From SG-bin9 sp049323835 (GTDB lineage: Bacteria > Pseudomonadota > Alphaproteobacteria > Rhizobiales > Xanthobacteraceae), in NCBI GenBank assembly GCA_049323835.1, contig JBMOOJ010000105.1, forward strand, positions 10,395 to 74,394: a stretch of DNA of 64,000 bases, read 5' to 3'. The translations under genes and the position numbers were made by a program. The notes under the pieces were generated by a model. That model had not been told where the DNA came from, did not search any database, and was given only the letters and a program-made list of their open reading frames with translations. Positions 16,415 to 25,043 of the stretch are shown in pieces; the stretch's first letter is position 1, and the number at the start of each line of letters is the position of its first letter.

Positions 16415-16489
16415 CTAGTGGTCTTTCACTTCCAACATTCGCTCAAAACTTGCCAAGACGGGAGGCGAATGTTGGAAGTAGACCACTAG
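16415..16489. repeat. CTAG-ended palindrome A2 (second of a pair)
   Basis: The left arm (16415-16442) reads CTAGTGGTCT, three unpaired bases TTC, then ACTTCCAACATTCGC. The right arm (16465-16489) is the exact complement without the three bases. The loop is 22 bases. It shares the outer CTAGTGG and the inner ACATTCGC with A1 while the middle differs. The rest of the 381-base gap between the acyl-CoA dehydrogenase and the next gene holds nothing else recognisable. Confidence 0.85.
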
Positions 16490-16569
16490 TGTACCTGCGT
16501 TCTTGTCATCGCCCGCGATCCCGTGCATCGATGAGGGAGACAAAACAAACGAATTCAAGGGAGTGAGAC

Positions 16570-17118
16570 GTGCGCATCAAGTTTCTTTCGCCTGGCGAAA
16601 TGACCGCAGATCAGAAGCTGGTCTACGACGAGTCGATCGCATCGAAGCGCGGCCGTCCGCCGGAGCCGATGTTCGCCTGGCTTGCGAGCCCGGAAATGGC
16701 GAAGCACGCGACGCGGCTCGGTGCGTTCCTGCGTTACGATACATCGATGTCGGTCGCGGAGTCCGAACTCGCGATCCTCGTCACCGCGCGGCACTGGAGC
16801 GCGAAGTTCGAGTGGTATGCGCACAAGAAGATGGCGCTGGCCGGCGGCCTCGATCCGAAGATCATCGATGACATCAATGCACGGCGGGTGCCCAGTTTCA
16901 ACAATCCGAAGCTGAAGGTGATCTACGAGGTCGCCCGCTCGCTGCACGACGCGAAGTGCGTATCGCAGCCGCTCTATGACGAAGCGCTGAAGCTGATCGG
17001 CGAGCGCGGCATCGTCGAGGTCATCGGCCTCTGCGGTTACTACACACTGGTATCGATGACGCTGAATACCTATGAATTCGGCCTTCCGGACGGCGAAGTC
17101 TCGGACTTGTTACCGTAA
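16570..17118 (+). CDS. Carboxymuconolactone decarboxylase (CMD) family protein
   Basis: A 182-residue protein of the CMD/AhpD-like fold starting with GTG behind a GGGAGTGAGAC purine stretch. The conserved core is ELAILVTARHWSAKFEWYAHKKMALAGGL, with the His and Glu positions of the family. The paired CxxC of peroxidase-type AhpD is absent, so a decarboxylase-like or unknown role is more likely than alkylhydroperoxidase. It is placed among acyl-CoA dehydrogenase and VOC genes, which suits ring-cleavage or organic-acid catabolism. The exact reaction is unknown. Confidence 0.85.
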   Translation: MRIKFLSPGEMTADQKLVYDESIASKRGRPPEPMFAWLASPEMAKHATRLGAFLRYDTSMSVAESELAILVTARHWSAKFEWYAHKKMALAGGLDPKIIDDINARRVPSFNNPKLKVIYEVARSLHDAKCVSQPLYDEALKLIGERGIVEVIGLCGYYTLVSMTLNTYEFGLPDGEVSDLLP

Positions 17119-17129
17119 TACGCCTTTCT

Positions 17130-17210
17130 GTCATGGCCGGGCTCATCCCGGCCATCCACGTCTTGGCAGCACAAAAGGACGTGGATGCCCGCGACAAGCG
17201 CGGGCATGAC
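17130..17210. repeat. 81-bp palindromic repeat, copy 2
   Basis: The same element as 14908-14990: GTCATGGCCGGG and CGGGCATGAC ends and the same three local hairpins, with differences mainly in the loop between ATCCACGTC and GACGTGGAT. It starts 11 bases after the CMD-like stop codon and could serve as its 3' end. Confidence 0.85.
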
Positions 17211-17250
17211 GCCTAAATTCGCTCAGGTCTCTCCAGACATGTGAGCCTCC

Positions 17251-17763
17251 ATGAGCGACAGCATTCCGACAAATCCGCCGATCAGCGCCGGTGCGCGGAT
17301 CGGCCATGTGCACCTGAAGGTCTCGAACATCGACCGCGCGCTCGGCTTCTATCACGGCGTGCTCGGCTTCAAGATTGTCATCCGCCGCGGCGACGAGGTC
17401 GCGTTCATCGCCGCCGGTGATTATCACCACCACATCGGACTGAACACGTGGGAAAGCAAAGGCGGCTCGCCGCCCGCGCCCGGCACCACGGGGCTGTTTC
17501 ACACCGCGATCCTCTATCCGACACGGCTGGCGCTGGCGGACGCGCTCCGCCGGGTGATGGCGGCCGGCATTCCGCTCGACGGCGCCAGCGATCACGGCGT
17601 CAGCGAGGCGCTCTACCTGCGCGATCCGGACGAGAACGGCGTCGAGCTTTATTGGGACAAGCCGCGCGAGGAATGGCCGCAGAACGCCGAGGGCGGCATC
17701 CACATGTTCACGCGCCGGCTCGACATCGACAACCTGTTGCGCGAGCCGCCGCTCACGGCCTGA
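17251..17763 (+). CDS. VOC superfamily (glyoxalase/extradiol dioxygenase-like) protein
   Basis: A 170-residue metalloprotein of the vicinal oxygen chelate fold. The two beta-alpha-beta modules begin IGHVHLKVSNIDRALGFYHGVLGF and TGLFHTAILYPTRLALADALRR. Candidate metal ligands are His in GHVHLKV, His in LFHTAIL and Glu in NGVELYWD. It resembles the CatE-type catechol 2,3-dioxygenase-like group often annotated as glyoxalase. Its substrate is unknown. It converges with and overlaps the MFS gene by 11 bases. Confidence 0.88.
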   Translation: MSDSIPTNPPISAGARIGHVHLKVSNIDRALGFYHGVLGFKIVIRRGDEVAFIAAGDYHHHIGLNTWESKGGSPPAPGTTGLFHTAILYPTRLALADALRRVMAAGIPLDGASDHGVSEALYLRDPDENGVELYWDKPREEWPQNAEGGIHMFTRRLDIDNLLREPPLTA

Positions 17764-18994
17764 TCGGCTCCAGCGCGCGACCCCGGATCAGCACGATGGC
17801 CGCGGCCGCGAACTCCAGCACGACATTCAGATAAAATGCCGGGCCGTAGCTGCCGGTCCAGTCGCGCAACAGGCCGATCACACCCGGCCCGAAGGAATAC
17901 GTCACCTGATTGATCGCGGTGACGAGGCTGACCAGGATGCCGAACGAGCGCGGATCGAACTCGCGCTGGATGATCAGCGCCGGTAGCGTGATCGCGTTGC
18001 CGACGGTGAGCCCGAACACGAAGCTGCCGGCGATCAATGTGGCATCAGTCGGGAGGTTGATCATGACGATCAGCGCCAGCCCCTGGCTGAGAAAGAGCGC
18101 GGACGATGCTTTTCTCTGGTCGATGCGGTCGATGAAAAAGCCGAGGCCGACACGGCCGAGCACCGCTGCCAGTGTCATCAGGCCCACCGCGAGCGCCGCG
18201 CGTTCGCGGCCGATCAGCGGGTCCATGTATGAAATCTGATGCACGATGAAGCTGACCTGCGAGAACAGCACCAGCGCGAACGGCACGGAAATGGTCCAGA
18301 ACGGCAAGCTGCGGAAGGCCGCCGCACGAACCGCCGTGCTCGACTGCTGCGGTTGACCAGACGCCGCAGCGCTTGCTTGCAAGTGCGCAGACGGCGGGCT
18401 GATGCCGAACAGGATCGCCGGCACCATCACCACCAGTAGCAACACCGTGCCGGAATGCATGGTGGTTGAGAATCCGTAGTTCTGCACGGCGAGCACCATC
18501 AACGGCACGCCGATGACGCCGCCGATGCTCGCGCCGTTCAGCGCGAGGCTGATCGCGAGGCCGCGGCGGGCCGAGAAGTACATGCCAAGCGTATTGGTGA
18601 TGGCGCCGATGCTCATCCCGGCCCAGCCGAACGACAGCAGCGCGTATGCCGCGTAGAGTTGAAACGGTGACGACACCCAGCCGATCGCCAGCGTCGCAGC
18701 CGCCATGAATCCGACGCCGCAGAGCAGGAACGCCCGCAGGCCAATTGCGCGAATGGCGTCGCTGACGAACACGACGAGCAGCGCGCCGCCGAGATAAAAC
18801 GCCGAGGTCGCGGTCGCGACCAGCGAGGCCGGCCAGCCATACAACCGCTGGAACTCCGCCACGTAGACGGCCTGCCCGTAGAAGGCAAAACCCCAGGCGA
18901 ATGTCGCGAGCAGAAAGCAGACGACGACAGCACGCCAGCCGGAATATCGGATCGACGATTCATCGGCCGGCGGCTTCACAGGCCGCGCGTCCAT
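17753..18994 (-). CDS. MFS transporter
   Basis: A 413-residue major facilitator with about twelve hydrophobic segments. It begins with a short cytoplasmic tail and VVVCFLLATFAWGFAFYGQ, carries the loop GRVGLGFFIDRIDQRK between helices 8 and 9, and has SFGPGVIGLLRDWTGSYGPAF near the end. The start at 18994 (MDARPVK) is chosen over an in-frame ATG 126 bases upstream whose extra residues are not transporter-like. Subfamily resemblance is to monocarboxylate or oxalate/formate-type carriers. It may import the substrate of the neighbouring acyl-CoA dehydrogenases, but only position supports that. Confidence 0.87.
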   Translation of the reverse strand: MDARPVKPPADESSIRYSGWRAVVVCFLLATFAWGFAFYGQAVYVAEFQRLYGWPASLVATATSAFYLGGALLVVFVSDAIRAIGLRAFLLCGVGFMAAATLAIGWVSSPFQLYAAYALLSFGWAGMSIGAITNTLGMYFSARRGLAISLALNGASIGGVIGVPLMVLAVQNYGFSTTMHSGTVLLLVVMVPAILFGISPPSAHLQASAAASGQPQQSSTAVRAAAFRSLPFWTISVPFALVLFSQVSFIVHQISYMDPLIGRERAALAVGLMTLAAVLGRVGLGFFIDRIDQRKASSALFLSQGLALIVMINLPTDATLIAGSFVFGLTVGNAITLPALIIQREFDPRSFGILVSLVTAINQVTYSFGPGVIGLLRDWTGSYGPAFYLNVVLEFAAAAIVLIRGRALEPIRP

Positions 18995-19263
18995 TATCGG
19001 CACGCCCTTCGGGACACCTGCTGTGCCGGATGAACGGTTGCGGTGGGGGTCACTGGAACGCAAGTGCAGATCGGCATCGAACCCTCTCCGGGGTCTTGTG
19101 CAGGCGGGCGTGCATATCAAGGGGTCACAACCGAAACGTCAAGAAGGTGAAGAAGTTATCCCGATTGTGGCAGGCAAGGCGGCCCATCGGGAACCTTTGC
19201 CGCGCTGCGGCTTTAGTATCACCCGGATCATCCCGTTTCTGGCAGGAACGGGAGCGGTGCCGG
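18995..19263. other. Intergenic region upstream of the trehalose synthase locus
   Basis: This divergent gap between the MFS gene and the trehalose synthase locus must hold both promoters. It contains GGAAC-like pentamers (for example near 19049 and 19193), but none has a matching -10 GTT at the EcfG spacing. No gene, repeat or RNA was recognised here. Confidence 0.4.
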
Positions 19264-19395
19264 ATGTCCGCATCACGAACCAAGCCGAAGCAACCCAAAA
19301 CCGAACAATCAAAGCAAGTCCCGCGTCTCCGCAATTTCCACCCGATTTCCGGAGACACTTCACGCGCCGGATTTAAAGCCGATTCGAAAGGCTGA
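19264..19395 (+). CDS. Possible small basic leader ORF upstream of treS
   Basis: A 43-codon frame (MSASRTKPKQPKTEQSKQ to the end GFKADSKG) ends one base before the treS start, close enough for translational coupling. A GGGAG stretch lies 10 bases before its ATG. The product would be Lys/Arg-rich and probably disordered. No family is recognised. It could be chance coding in GC-rich DNA or a remnant of an upstream gene. Confidence 0.28.
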   Translation: MSASRTKPKQPKTEQSKQVPRLRNFHPISGDTSRAGFKADSKG

Positions 19396-19396
19396 C

Positions 19397-22300
19397 ATGA
19401 ACCTGTTGTCGTCCATCGAGATGGAAAGTGGCGTCACCAATGACGACCTCTGGTACAAGGACGCCATTATCTACCAGCTGCACGTCAAGACATTCGCCGA
19501 CAGCAACAACGACGGCATCGGCGACTTCACCGGGCTGACCGAAAAACTCGGATACCTGCAAGAGCTCGGCGTCACGGCGCTGTGGCTGATGCCGTTCTAT
19601 CCCTCGCCCGGCCGCGACGACGGGTACGATATCGCCGACTACGGTTCCATCAGTCCCGACCTCGGCACGATGAAGGATTTCAAACGCTTCATCGGCGAGG
19701 CCAAGCGGCGCGGCATGCGCGTGATCACCGAACTCGTGATCAATCACACCTCGGACCAGCATGCGTGGTTCAAACGCGCGCGGCGCAGCCCCGCCGGCAG
19801 CAGCGCGCGCGACTGGTATGTCTGGAGCGACACCGACCAGAAATACGCGAACACGCGCATCATCTTCTCCGACACCGAAAAATCGAACTGGACCTGGGAC
19901 CCGGAAGCGCACGCCTATTACTGGCATCGCTTCTTCTCGCACCAGCCCGACCTGAATTTCGCCAATCCGCGCGTGGTGCGCTCCGTCGTCCAGGTGATGA
20001 AGCGCTGGGTCGACGCCGGCGTCGACGGCTTCCGCCTCGATGCGATCCCCTATCTCTGCGAGGAAGAGGGCTCGTCGAACGAGAATCTGCCCGGTACACA
20101 CGAGGTGATCCGCCTGCTGCGCCGTGAGCTCGATGCCTATGGCCGCGACAAGATCTTCCTCGCCGAAGCCAACCAGTGGCCGGAAGACGTGCAGCACTAT
20201 TTCGGCAAGGGCGATGAGTGCCACATGGCGTTTCATTTCCCGCTGATGCCGCGCATCTACATGGCGATCGCGCAGGAAGACCGCTTCCCCATCACCGACA
20301 TCCTGCGGCAGACGCCGGACATTCCGGAGAACTGCCAGTGGGCGATGTTCCTGCGCAACCACGACGAGCTGACGCTGGAAATGGTCAGCGACATCGAGCG
20401 CGACTACCTGTGGTCGACCTATGCAGCGGACCCGCGGGCGCGCATCAACGGCGGCATTCGCCGCCGCCTCGCGCCGCTGATGGACAACGACCGGCGCAAG
20501 ATCGAACTGATGAACTCGCTGCTGCTGTCGTTCCCCGGTACGCCGATCATCTATTACGGCGACGAGATCGGCATGGGCGATAACATCTACCTCGGCGACC
20601 GCAACGGCGTGCGGACGCCGATGCAATGGTCACCGGACCGCAACGGCGGCTTCTCGCGTGCAGATCCAGCGCGCCTGTTCGCACCAACCATCATGGACCC
20701 GGTCTATGGCTACGAGTCGGTCAACGTCGAGGCGCAATCCCGCTCGTTGTCGTCGCTGCTCAACTGGACCAAGCGGCTGATTGCCGTCCGCAAGTCGACA
20801 CTCGCCTTCGGGCGCGGCTCGATCAGGTTCATCCGCCCTGAGAATCGCTGCGTGCTCGCCTATGTCCGCGAATATCGCGGCGATGCGATCCTTTGCGTCG
20901 CCAATCTCTCGCGCTCGGCGCAAGCGACCGAACTGGACCTGTCGCCGTGGAAAGACCGCGTGCCGGTGGAAATGCTGGGGCAGACCGGCTTCCCCGCGAT
21001 CGGCGACCGCCCCTACATGATCACGCTGGCGCCCTACGGCTTCTACTGGTTCAAGCTGACCGAGAAAGAACTCTCGCCGCACGTCACCACCGATATCGTG
21101 CCGGAGTTGGAAACGCTGGTGGTGCCGCTTGGCGCGACCTGGGTCTCGCTCGAACGCACCCGCAACGTGTTCGAGCGCGATGTGCTGCCGCCCTACCTCG
21201 CCCGCAGCCGCTGGTTTCACGAGCGCAACGCGCCGATGATCTCGGCCAAGGTCACGTCCGCGGTTCCGTTCTGCAACGAGGGTGACTGGCGGCCGTGGAT
21301 CGTCATGTTCATGGCGACGCGCGGCAGCAAGACCACACGGCATGCCTTGCCGATCCGCATCAAATGGGAACAGTTCGACGAGGAACGCCGCAATCCGGCG
21401 GCGCTGGCGACCGTGCGCCAAGGCTCCCGTCAGGGCACGCTGTTCGATGTCGCCGGCGATCAGGCATTCCTGACCATGCTGATCGGTAACATCCGCTCCT
21501 CCGCGATCATCGAAGAGCGCGAACAGCAGCTCGAATTCCGGCCGGCCGACGCCTTCCTCAACGAAGAGATCAGGCCGATCGAAAACATCCGCAGTATCGA
21601 GAGCGACAGCACCGATACGGCGGCGTTCATCGGCGAGAACTATGTCGTGAAATTCTACCGGCAGATCGAGGCCGGCCCACATCCCGACATCGAGATCGGC
21701 CACTTCCTCACTGATGTCGTCGGCTTTGCCCACGCGCCGCGGCTGCTCGGCAGCGTCGAACTGGTGGAGGGCGACCGCCGCAGCGCCATCGCTTCGGTGC
21801 ACGGCTTCGTCGGTAACCAGGGCGACCTCTGGAACGTGACGGCCGGCTTCCTCGACCGGCTGGTCGAACAGCAGCGCTTTGTTGGCGACGCTCCCACCGA
21901 GAAAGCCGACTGGCAGGCGAGCTATCATCATCTGCTGTCGCAGGCCGGCCGCCGCGTCGCCGACCTCCATGTGGCACTCACAAGCCGGGACGATATCGCC
22001 GCCTTCCGGCCGGAAGCGGCGAGCGAGGCGGAGGCGCAAGACTGGATCGACAGCCTCTCAGCGCGGGCACGAACCGTGCATGAGCAGCTGCGGCGTTACG
22101 AGAGCACGAATCCGAACGAGCAGAGATTGATCGGCATCATTGCCGGGCGGCTTGCGAGCGTCGACGGCTGGCTTGCCAACGTCCGCCCATCGCTGACGCT
22201 GATGCAGCGGATTCGCCATCACGGCACGCTCCAGCTCGGCCGCATGCTGATCGTCAAGGACGACATTGCGATCACGAGTTTCGGCGGCGACCTGCGGTTG

Positions 22301-22666
22301 CCGCTGGAGGCACGGCGGCGAAAGCTCCCCGCCGCGCGCGACGTCGCAACGGTGATCCGCTCGATCGATGCTGCGGCGATCGCAGCGCTTGCCCGAGCCG
22401 AGAAGATCGCTCCGGACGAAGGCGGGAAGCTTGCGGCGGCGCTCGACACCTGGCGCGAGCGCTCGGCGGCAACGTTCACGGTTTCCTATCGCGACGCCAT
22501 GACAGCGGACAACCTGTGGCCCGCAGATGCCGAGGCGGCGGAGCGCGTGCTGACGTTCTTCGTGATCGAGAAGCTGCTCGACGACCTGAGCGAGGCGCTG
22601 GCGGGCGACGCAGCGCTCTTGCCCGCCCATCTGGCCGATGCAGCTCGCATCCTGCCGGAACGGTAG
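19397..22666 (+). CDS. treS: Fused trehalose synthase / maltokinase
   Basis: A 1089-residue bifunctional enzyme. The N-terminal GH13 domain (about 10-545) interconverts maltose and trehalose. It has YQLHVKTFADSNNDGIGDF, nucleophile region GVDGFRLDAIPYL, acid Glu region FLAEANQWPEDV and RNHDELTLEM. The C-terminal part (about 570-1085) is a maltokinase-like domain that would phosphorylate maltose at C1, feeding the GlgE alpha-glucan pathway. The length matches the known TreS-Mak fusions of proteobacteria. No glgE, glgB or glgX is in the window. A GAAAGG site precedes the ATG. Likely roles are osmoprotectant and storage-glucan metabolism in the cytoplasm. Confidence 0.94.
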   Translation: MNLLSSIEMESGVTNDDLWYKDAIIYQLHVKTFADSNNDGIGDFTGLTEKLGYLQELGVTALWLMPFYPSPGRDDGYDIADYGSISPDLGTMKDFKRFIGEAKRRGMRVITELVINHTSDQHAWFKRARRSPAGSSARDWYVWSDTDQKYANTRIIFSDTEKSNWTWDPEAHAYYWHRFFSHQPDLNFANPRVVRSVVQVMKRWVDAGVDGFRLDAIPYLCEEEGSSNENLPGTHEVIRLLRRELDAYGRDKIFLAEANQWPEDVQHYFGKGDECHMAFHFPLMPRIYMAIAQEDRFPITDILRQTPDIPENCQWAMFLRNHDELTLEMVSDIERDYLWSTYAADPRARINGGIRRRLAPLMDNDRRKIELMNSLLLSFPGTPIIYYGDEIGMGDNIYLGDRNGVRTPMQWSPDRNGGFSRADPARLFAPTIMDPVYGYESVNVEAQSRSLSSLLNWTKRLIAVRKSTLAFGRGSIRFIRPENRCVLAYVREYRGDAILCVANLSRSAQATELDLSPWKDRVPVEMLGQTGFPAIGDRPYMITLAPYGFYWFKLTEKELSPHVTTDIVPELETLVVPLGATWVSLERTRNVFERDVLPPYLARSRWFHERNAPMISAKVTSAVPFCNEGDWRPWIVMFMATRGSKTTRHALPIRIKWEQFDEERRNPAALATVRQGSRQGTLFDVAGDQAFLTMLIGNIRSSAIIEEREQQLEFRPADAFLNEEIRPIENIRSIESDSTDTAAFIGENYVVKFYRQIEAGPHPDIEIGHFLTDVVGFAHAPRLLGSVELVEGDRRSAIASVHGFVGNQGDLWNVTAGFLDRLVEQQRFVGDAPTEKADWQASYHHLLSQAGRRVADLHVALTSRDDIAAFRPEAASEAEAQDWIDSLSARARTVHEQLRRYESTNPNEQRLIGIIAGRLASVDGWLANVRPSLTLMQRIRHHGTLQLGRMLIVKDDIAITSFGGDLRLPLEARRRKLPAARDVATVIRSIDAAAIAALARAEKIAPDEGGKLAAALDTWRERSAATFTVSYRDAMTADNLWPADAEAAERVLTFFVIEKLLDDLSEALAGDAALLPAHLADAARILPER

Positions 22667-22673
22667 CCGGCCC

Positions 22674-23435
22674 TTACGACGGAGATTTTGACCGGGAGAT
22701 TTGCCCCTCATCCAGCACCCAGCTTGTCCGTGCTCCGGCAAGCTGATCGGGCGTCTTTGCACATGGCTGCACCCGGTCGGCAAAGCGCGCAGCGAATTGC
22801 GGATCGAGCGCACGGACGTAATCGGCAAGATAGGTGAAGTGAATCCGGCAAAGCTCGAACATCTGCAGTTGCCACTGCTCAGGTGTGACGCCGAGCGGCG
22901 GCCGCCCGTGCAGCCGCCGGCGCAGGTAGTACACCTGTTCCAGCATCGCCAATACCGACAGCACCCGCATCTGCCGCAGCGGATCGAGCCCTGCTGCGTT
23001 CAGTCGCAGTTCGGCGATTCTCTCGATATCCGGCAACGTCTGGAAACTGTCTGCCGTGAAGCCGCGCCTGGCGTGGCTCAGTGACGTGTTGTCGGTCGAT
23101 TCCAGCGTGCGGTCGATGCCCCACCAGATCGACTCGATCGCGTCGAGGAACTTGCCGATCTCGTTCCGGACGGTTGCAAACGTGTCGTCCTGCTTCTGTT
23201 CCACGCGACGGCGATCACCCTCGCGCTGATCCAGCCAGCTGCGCCAGCCGATGTAAGCTCCGACAAGGGCGAGGAGCACGGCGAGCAGCGGCCCGGCAAC
23301 CGTCAGCCATGCACTCACGGGCACAGGTTCGCCCGCATACATCGCCGGCACGGCCACGATCAGGAGGCCGGCCAGCGACAGTGCCAGCAGCAGCAGCCCA
23401 ATGCTTTTCAGCCCTGCATCGTCGCGCGCGCGCAT
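22674..23435 (-). CDS. Membrane protein of unknown function
   Basis: A 253-residue protein with two N-terminal transmembrane helices (about 11-31 and 42-65), then a charged region DQREGDRRRVEQKQDD that may be helical. The cytoplasmic part (about 70-250) has many Leu, Arg and Trp residues and no catalytic motif that I recognise. It converges with the trehalose synthase gene with seven bases between stops. The 135 bases upstream of its start show nothing distinctive. No family assigned. Confidence 0.7.
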   Translation of the reverse strand: MRARDDAGLKSIGLLLLALSLAGLLIVAVPAMYAGEPVPVSAWLTVAGPLLAVLLALVGAYIGWRSWLDQREGDRRRVEQKQDDTFATVRNEIGKFLDAIESIWWGIDRTLESTDNTSLSHARRGFTADSFQTLPDIERIAELRLNAAGLDPLRQMRVLSVLAMLEQVYYLRRRLHGRPPLGVTPEQWQLQMFELCRIHFTYLADYVRALDPQFAARFADRVQPCAKTPDQLAGARTSWVLDEGQISRSKSPS

Positions 23436-23570
23436 GGATCAAGCGTGCCGCGTCATCTCCCTATTGTCGAGATGGCGGCGCATAAACATTTCGGCGAAGA
23501 AGTTCCGGGCAGCCTCGGCCGGGTCGCAATTCCATCATGATCGGCCCGGCAAGGCCGCTTACCCGCAAGG

Positions 23571-24314
23571 CTAGCGGGCGACGATCCAGCCCTTGTTGGT
23601 GACCACTACCCAGCGGCCGCTTTCACGACGGATGGCTTCCACGCGGATCAGGCCCGGCAGCGGATCACCCGGCTCAACGTCGAACAGCCCCTGCGCGCCC
23701 TGCACCAGCGCGATACCGCTCTGGACATCGCGCAAGGTCCAGTTCTGGAGGACCGGCGGCTTCTTCGGCTCCGGCTTCGGCTCGGGAATGGACGCTGTCG
23801 TTTCCGGCGCGGGCTGCGTGCGCAGCTTATCCAGCGCTTCGCTTAGCTTCGCGATCTTGGCGTTCGGCTCGGCCTGCGCCTTTTCGATGCGATCGAGACG
23901 GTCGCCGATCTTGCCGACTTGCGAGGTGCTCGCCTTGGCGATCTGCTCGGCGTTTACCTTGAGCGCCGCCAGATCGGTTTTCACCAGCGCCAGCTCATCC
24001 TTCAGCTGCTGCACGTCCTGCGAGAACGATGCAGTCGATGCGATTGCGTCGGTGCCGGGCGAGAACCATGCCCGCACGCCTTCGTTTGCGATTGCTCCGC
24101 CGATCGCACCGACGCCGCCGGCGATCAGCGCGATCGCTGCGATCTTCATGCGACCGCGCTTGAAGCCGCTGCTTGCCTTGATGGAGTTGCCCGCGATGGT
24201 TTCGCCTGCGAACGCCTTCTCATCGGCCGGCGACCAGAGCGTGACATTCGTCCCGGAGCCGGCGCGCGGCTGATCGGATGACGGCTCGGAATTCAGCGGT
24301 GTGGGCTCGGTCAC
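23571..24314 (-). CDS. Single-pass membrane protein with periplasmic coiled coil
   Basis: A 247-residue protein with a cytoplasmic N-terminus, one transmembrane helix (about 57-77, IAAIALIAGGVGAIGGAIA), then a coiled coil (about 95-160, QDVQQLKDELALVKTDLAALK), a Pro/Glu-rich linker (PEPKPEPKKPP) and a compact C-terminal domain (about 185-247, NWTLRDVQSGIALVQGAQGLFDVEPGDPLPG). The C-terminal domain resembles those of conserved hypothetical envelope proteins in Bradyrhizobium relatives. The function is unknown; a cell-envelope tether is one reading. Confidence 0.75.
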   Translation of the reverse strand: MTEPTPLNSEPSSDQPRAGSGTNVTLWSPADEKAFAGETIAGNSIKASSGFKRGRMKIAAIALIAGGVGAIGGAIANEGVRAWFSPGTDAIASTASFSQDVQQLKDELALVKTDLAALKVNAEQIAKASTSQVGKIGDRLDRIEKAQAEPNAKIAKLSEALDKLRTQPAPETTASIPEPKPEPKKPPVLQNWTLRDVQSGIALVQGAQGLFDVEPGDPLPGLIRVEAIRRESGRWVVVTNKGWIVAR

Positions 24315-24476
24315 GGCGGCGATCCTCGTGTTAGTTCACGAATTGGTAACCATAATTGCTTGCCAATTCGTTACCGCCGGACGTCCGCAGGCCGCCGGAA
24401 GCCGCTCCGTTAACACTTCGCTAACCATAATCGCCCGACAGTAACGGTACGCCACCACTCATCGAGAGGACACGGC

Positions 24477-24719
24477 ATGCCGTTCGAGATGCACAGCCAA
24501 CGCACCCTCGCCACCCGCGACGAAATCGAGATGCGGCTCCTCACCGTGCTCTGGAATCATCCGTTGTGCCGCGACGTCCGCCTCGAAGTGCTCGGCATGC
24601 CGCGCAACGCCCGCGGAACCAACTGGACGGTCAGCCTGGAGAAGGTTCCCGCGCACGCGATCTTCGAGACGACCGATATCGTTACCGAGATTCAGAGCGC
24701 CTACGATCTCGCGGCGTAA
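24477..24719 (+). CDS. Small conserved hypothetical protein
   Basis: An 80-residue soluble protein (MPFEMHSQRTLATRDEIE start) with an AGAGGA ribosome site before the ATG. It contains RLLTVLWNHPLCRDVRLEVLGMPRNARGTNWTVS in pieces suggesting a small alpha/beta fold. No catalytic motif or export signal is visible. It converges with a DUF3551-like gene 18 bases away. The function is unknown. Confidence 0.65.
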   Translation: MPFEMHSQRTLATRDEIEMRLLTVLWNHPLCRDVRLEVLGMPRNARGTNWTVSLEKVPAHAIFETTDIVTEIQSAYDLAA

Positions 24720-24737
24720 GCTTTCTATCCGGATCGA

Positions 24738-24938
24738 TCAGCGGGCATTGCTGTAGCGCGGATTGCGCGAACACGTGGCCCGGCCCGGCGCGTTCATGCA
24801 CTTCGAGAACTTGTCGTAAGCGCAGATGCGTGTGCCCTTCTTTGTGAAGGCGCACCAGCGATACTCTTTCGCTTCGGCTGCCACAGGCGCCAGCACCAGC
24901 ACACCGAACATTGCCATCACGGCAACCAGTAGTCTCAC
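24738..24938 (-). CDS. DUF3551-type small secreted protein
   Basis: A 66-residue protein with a signal peptide (about 1-22, VLVLAPVAAEA) and a mature part KEYRWCAFTKKGTRICAYDKF (in order: Cys, Cys, then SKCMN and ATCSRNP), giving four cysteines that likely form two disulfides. This pattern and the terminal RNPRY are typical of DUF3551, a small family abundant in Bradyrhizobium relatives. The role is unknown; location should be periplasmic or secreted. Confidence 0.8.
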   Translation of the reverse strand: MRLLVAVMAMFGVLVLAPVAAEAKEYRWCAFTKKGTRICAYDKFSKCMNAPGRATCSRNPRYSNAR

Positions 24939-25043
24939 CGTTCAACCCTCAACCGCTCCCGGACCGCAGACTAACAATAACTGCGGAACGGGCCAGCGAC
25001 AGATCAACGCACTGACATGCGGCAACGCAACAGGATTCGCGTT

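Noticed and set aside
16324..16489. Hairpin pair considered as an ordinary Rho-independent terminator
   Set aside because: Arms of 25 bp, long loops, no T-runs and CTAG ends do not fit a terminator.
17753..19120. Longer start for the MFS gene at 19120
   Set aside because: The extra 42 residues are Arg/Pro/His-rich and not transporter-like.
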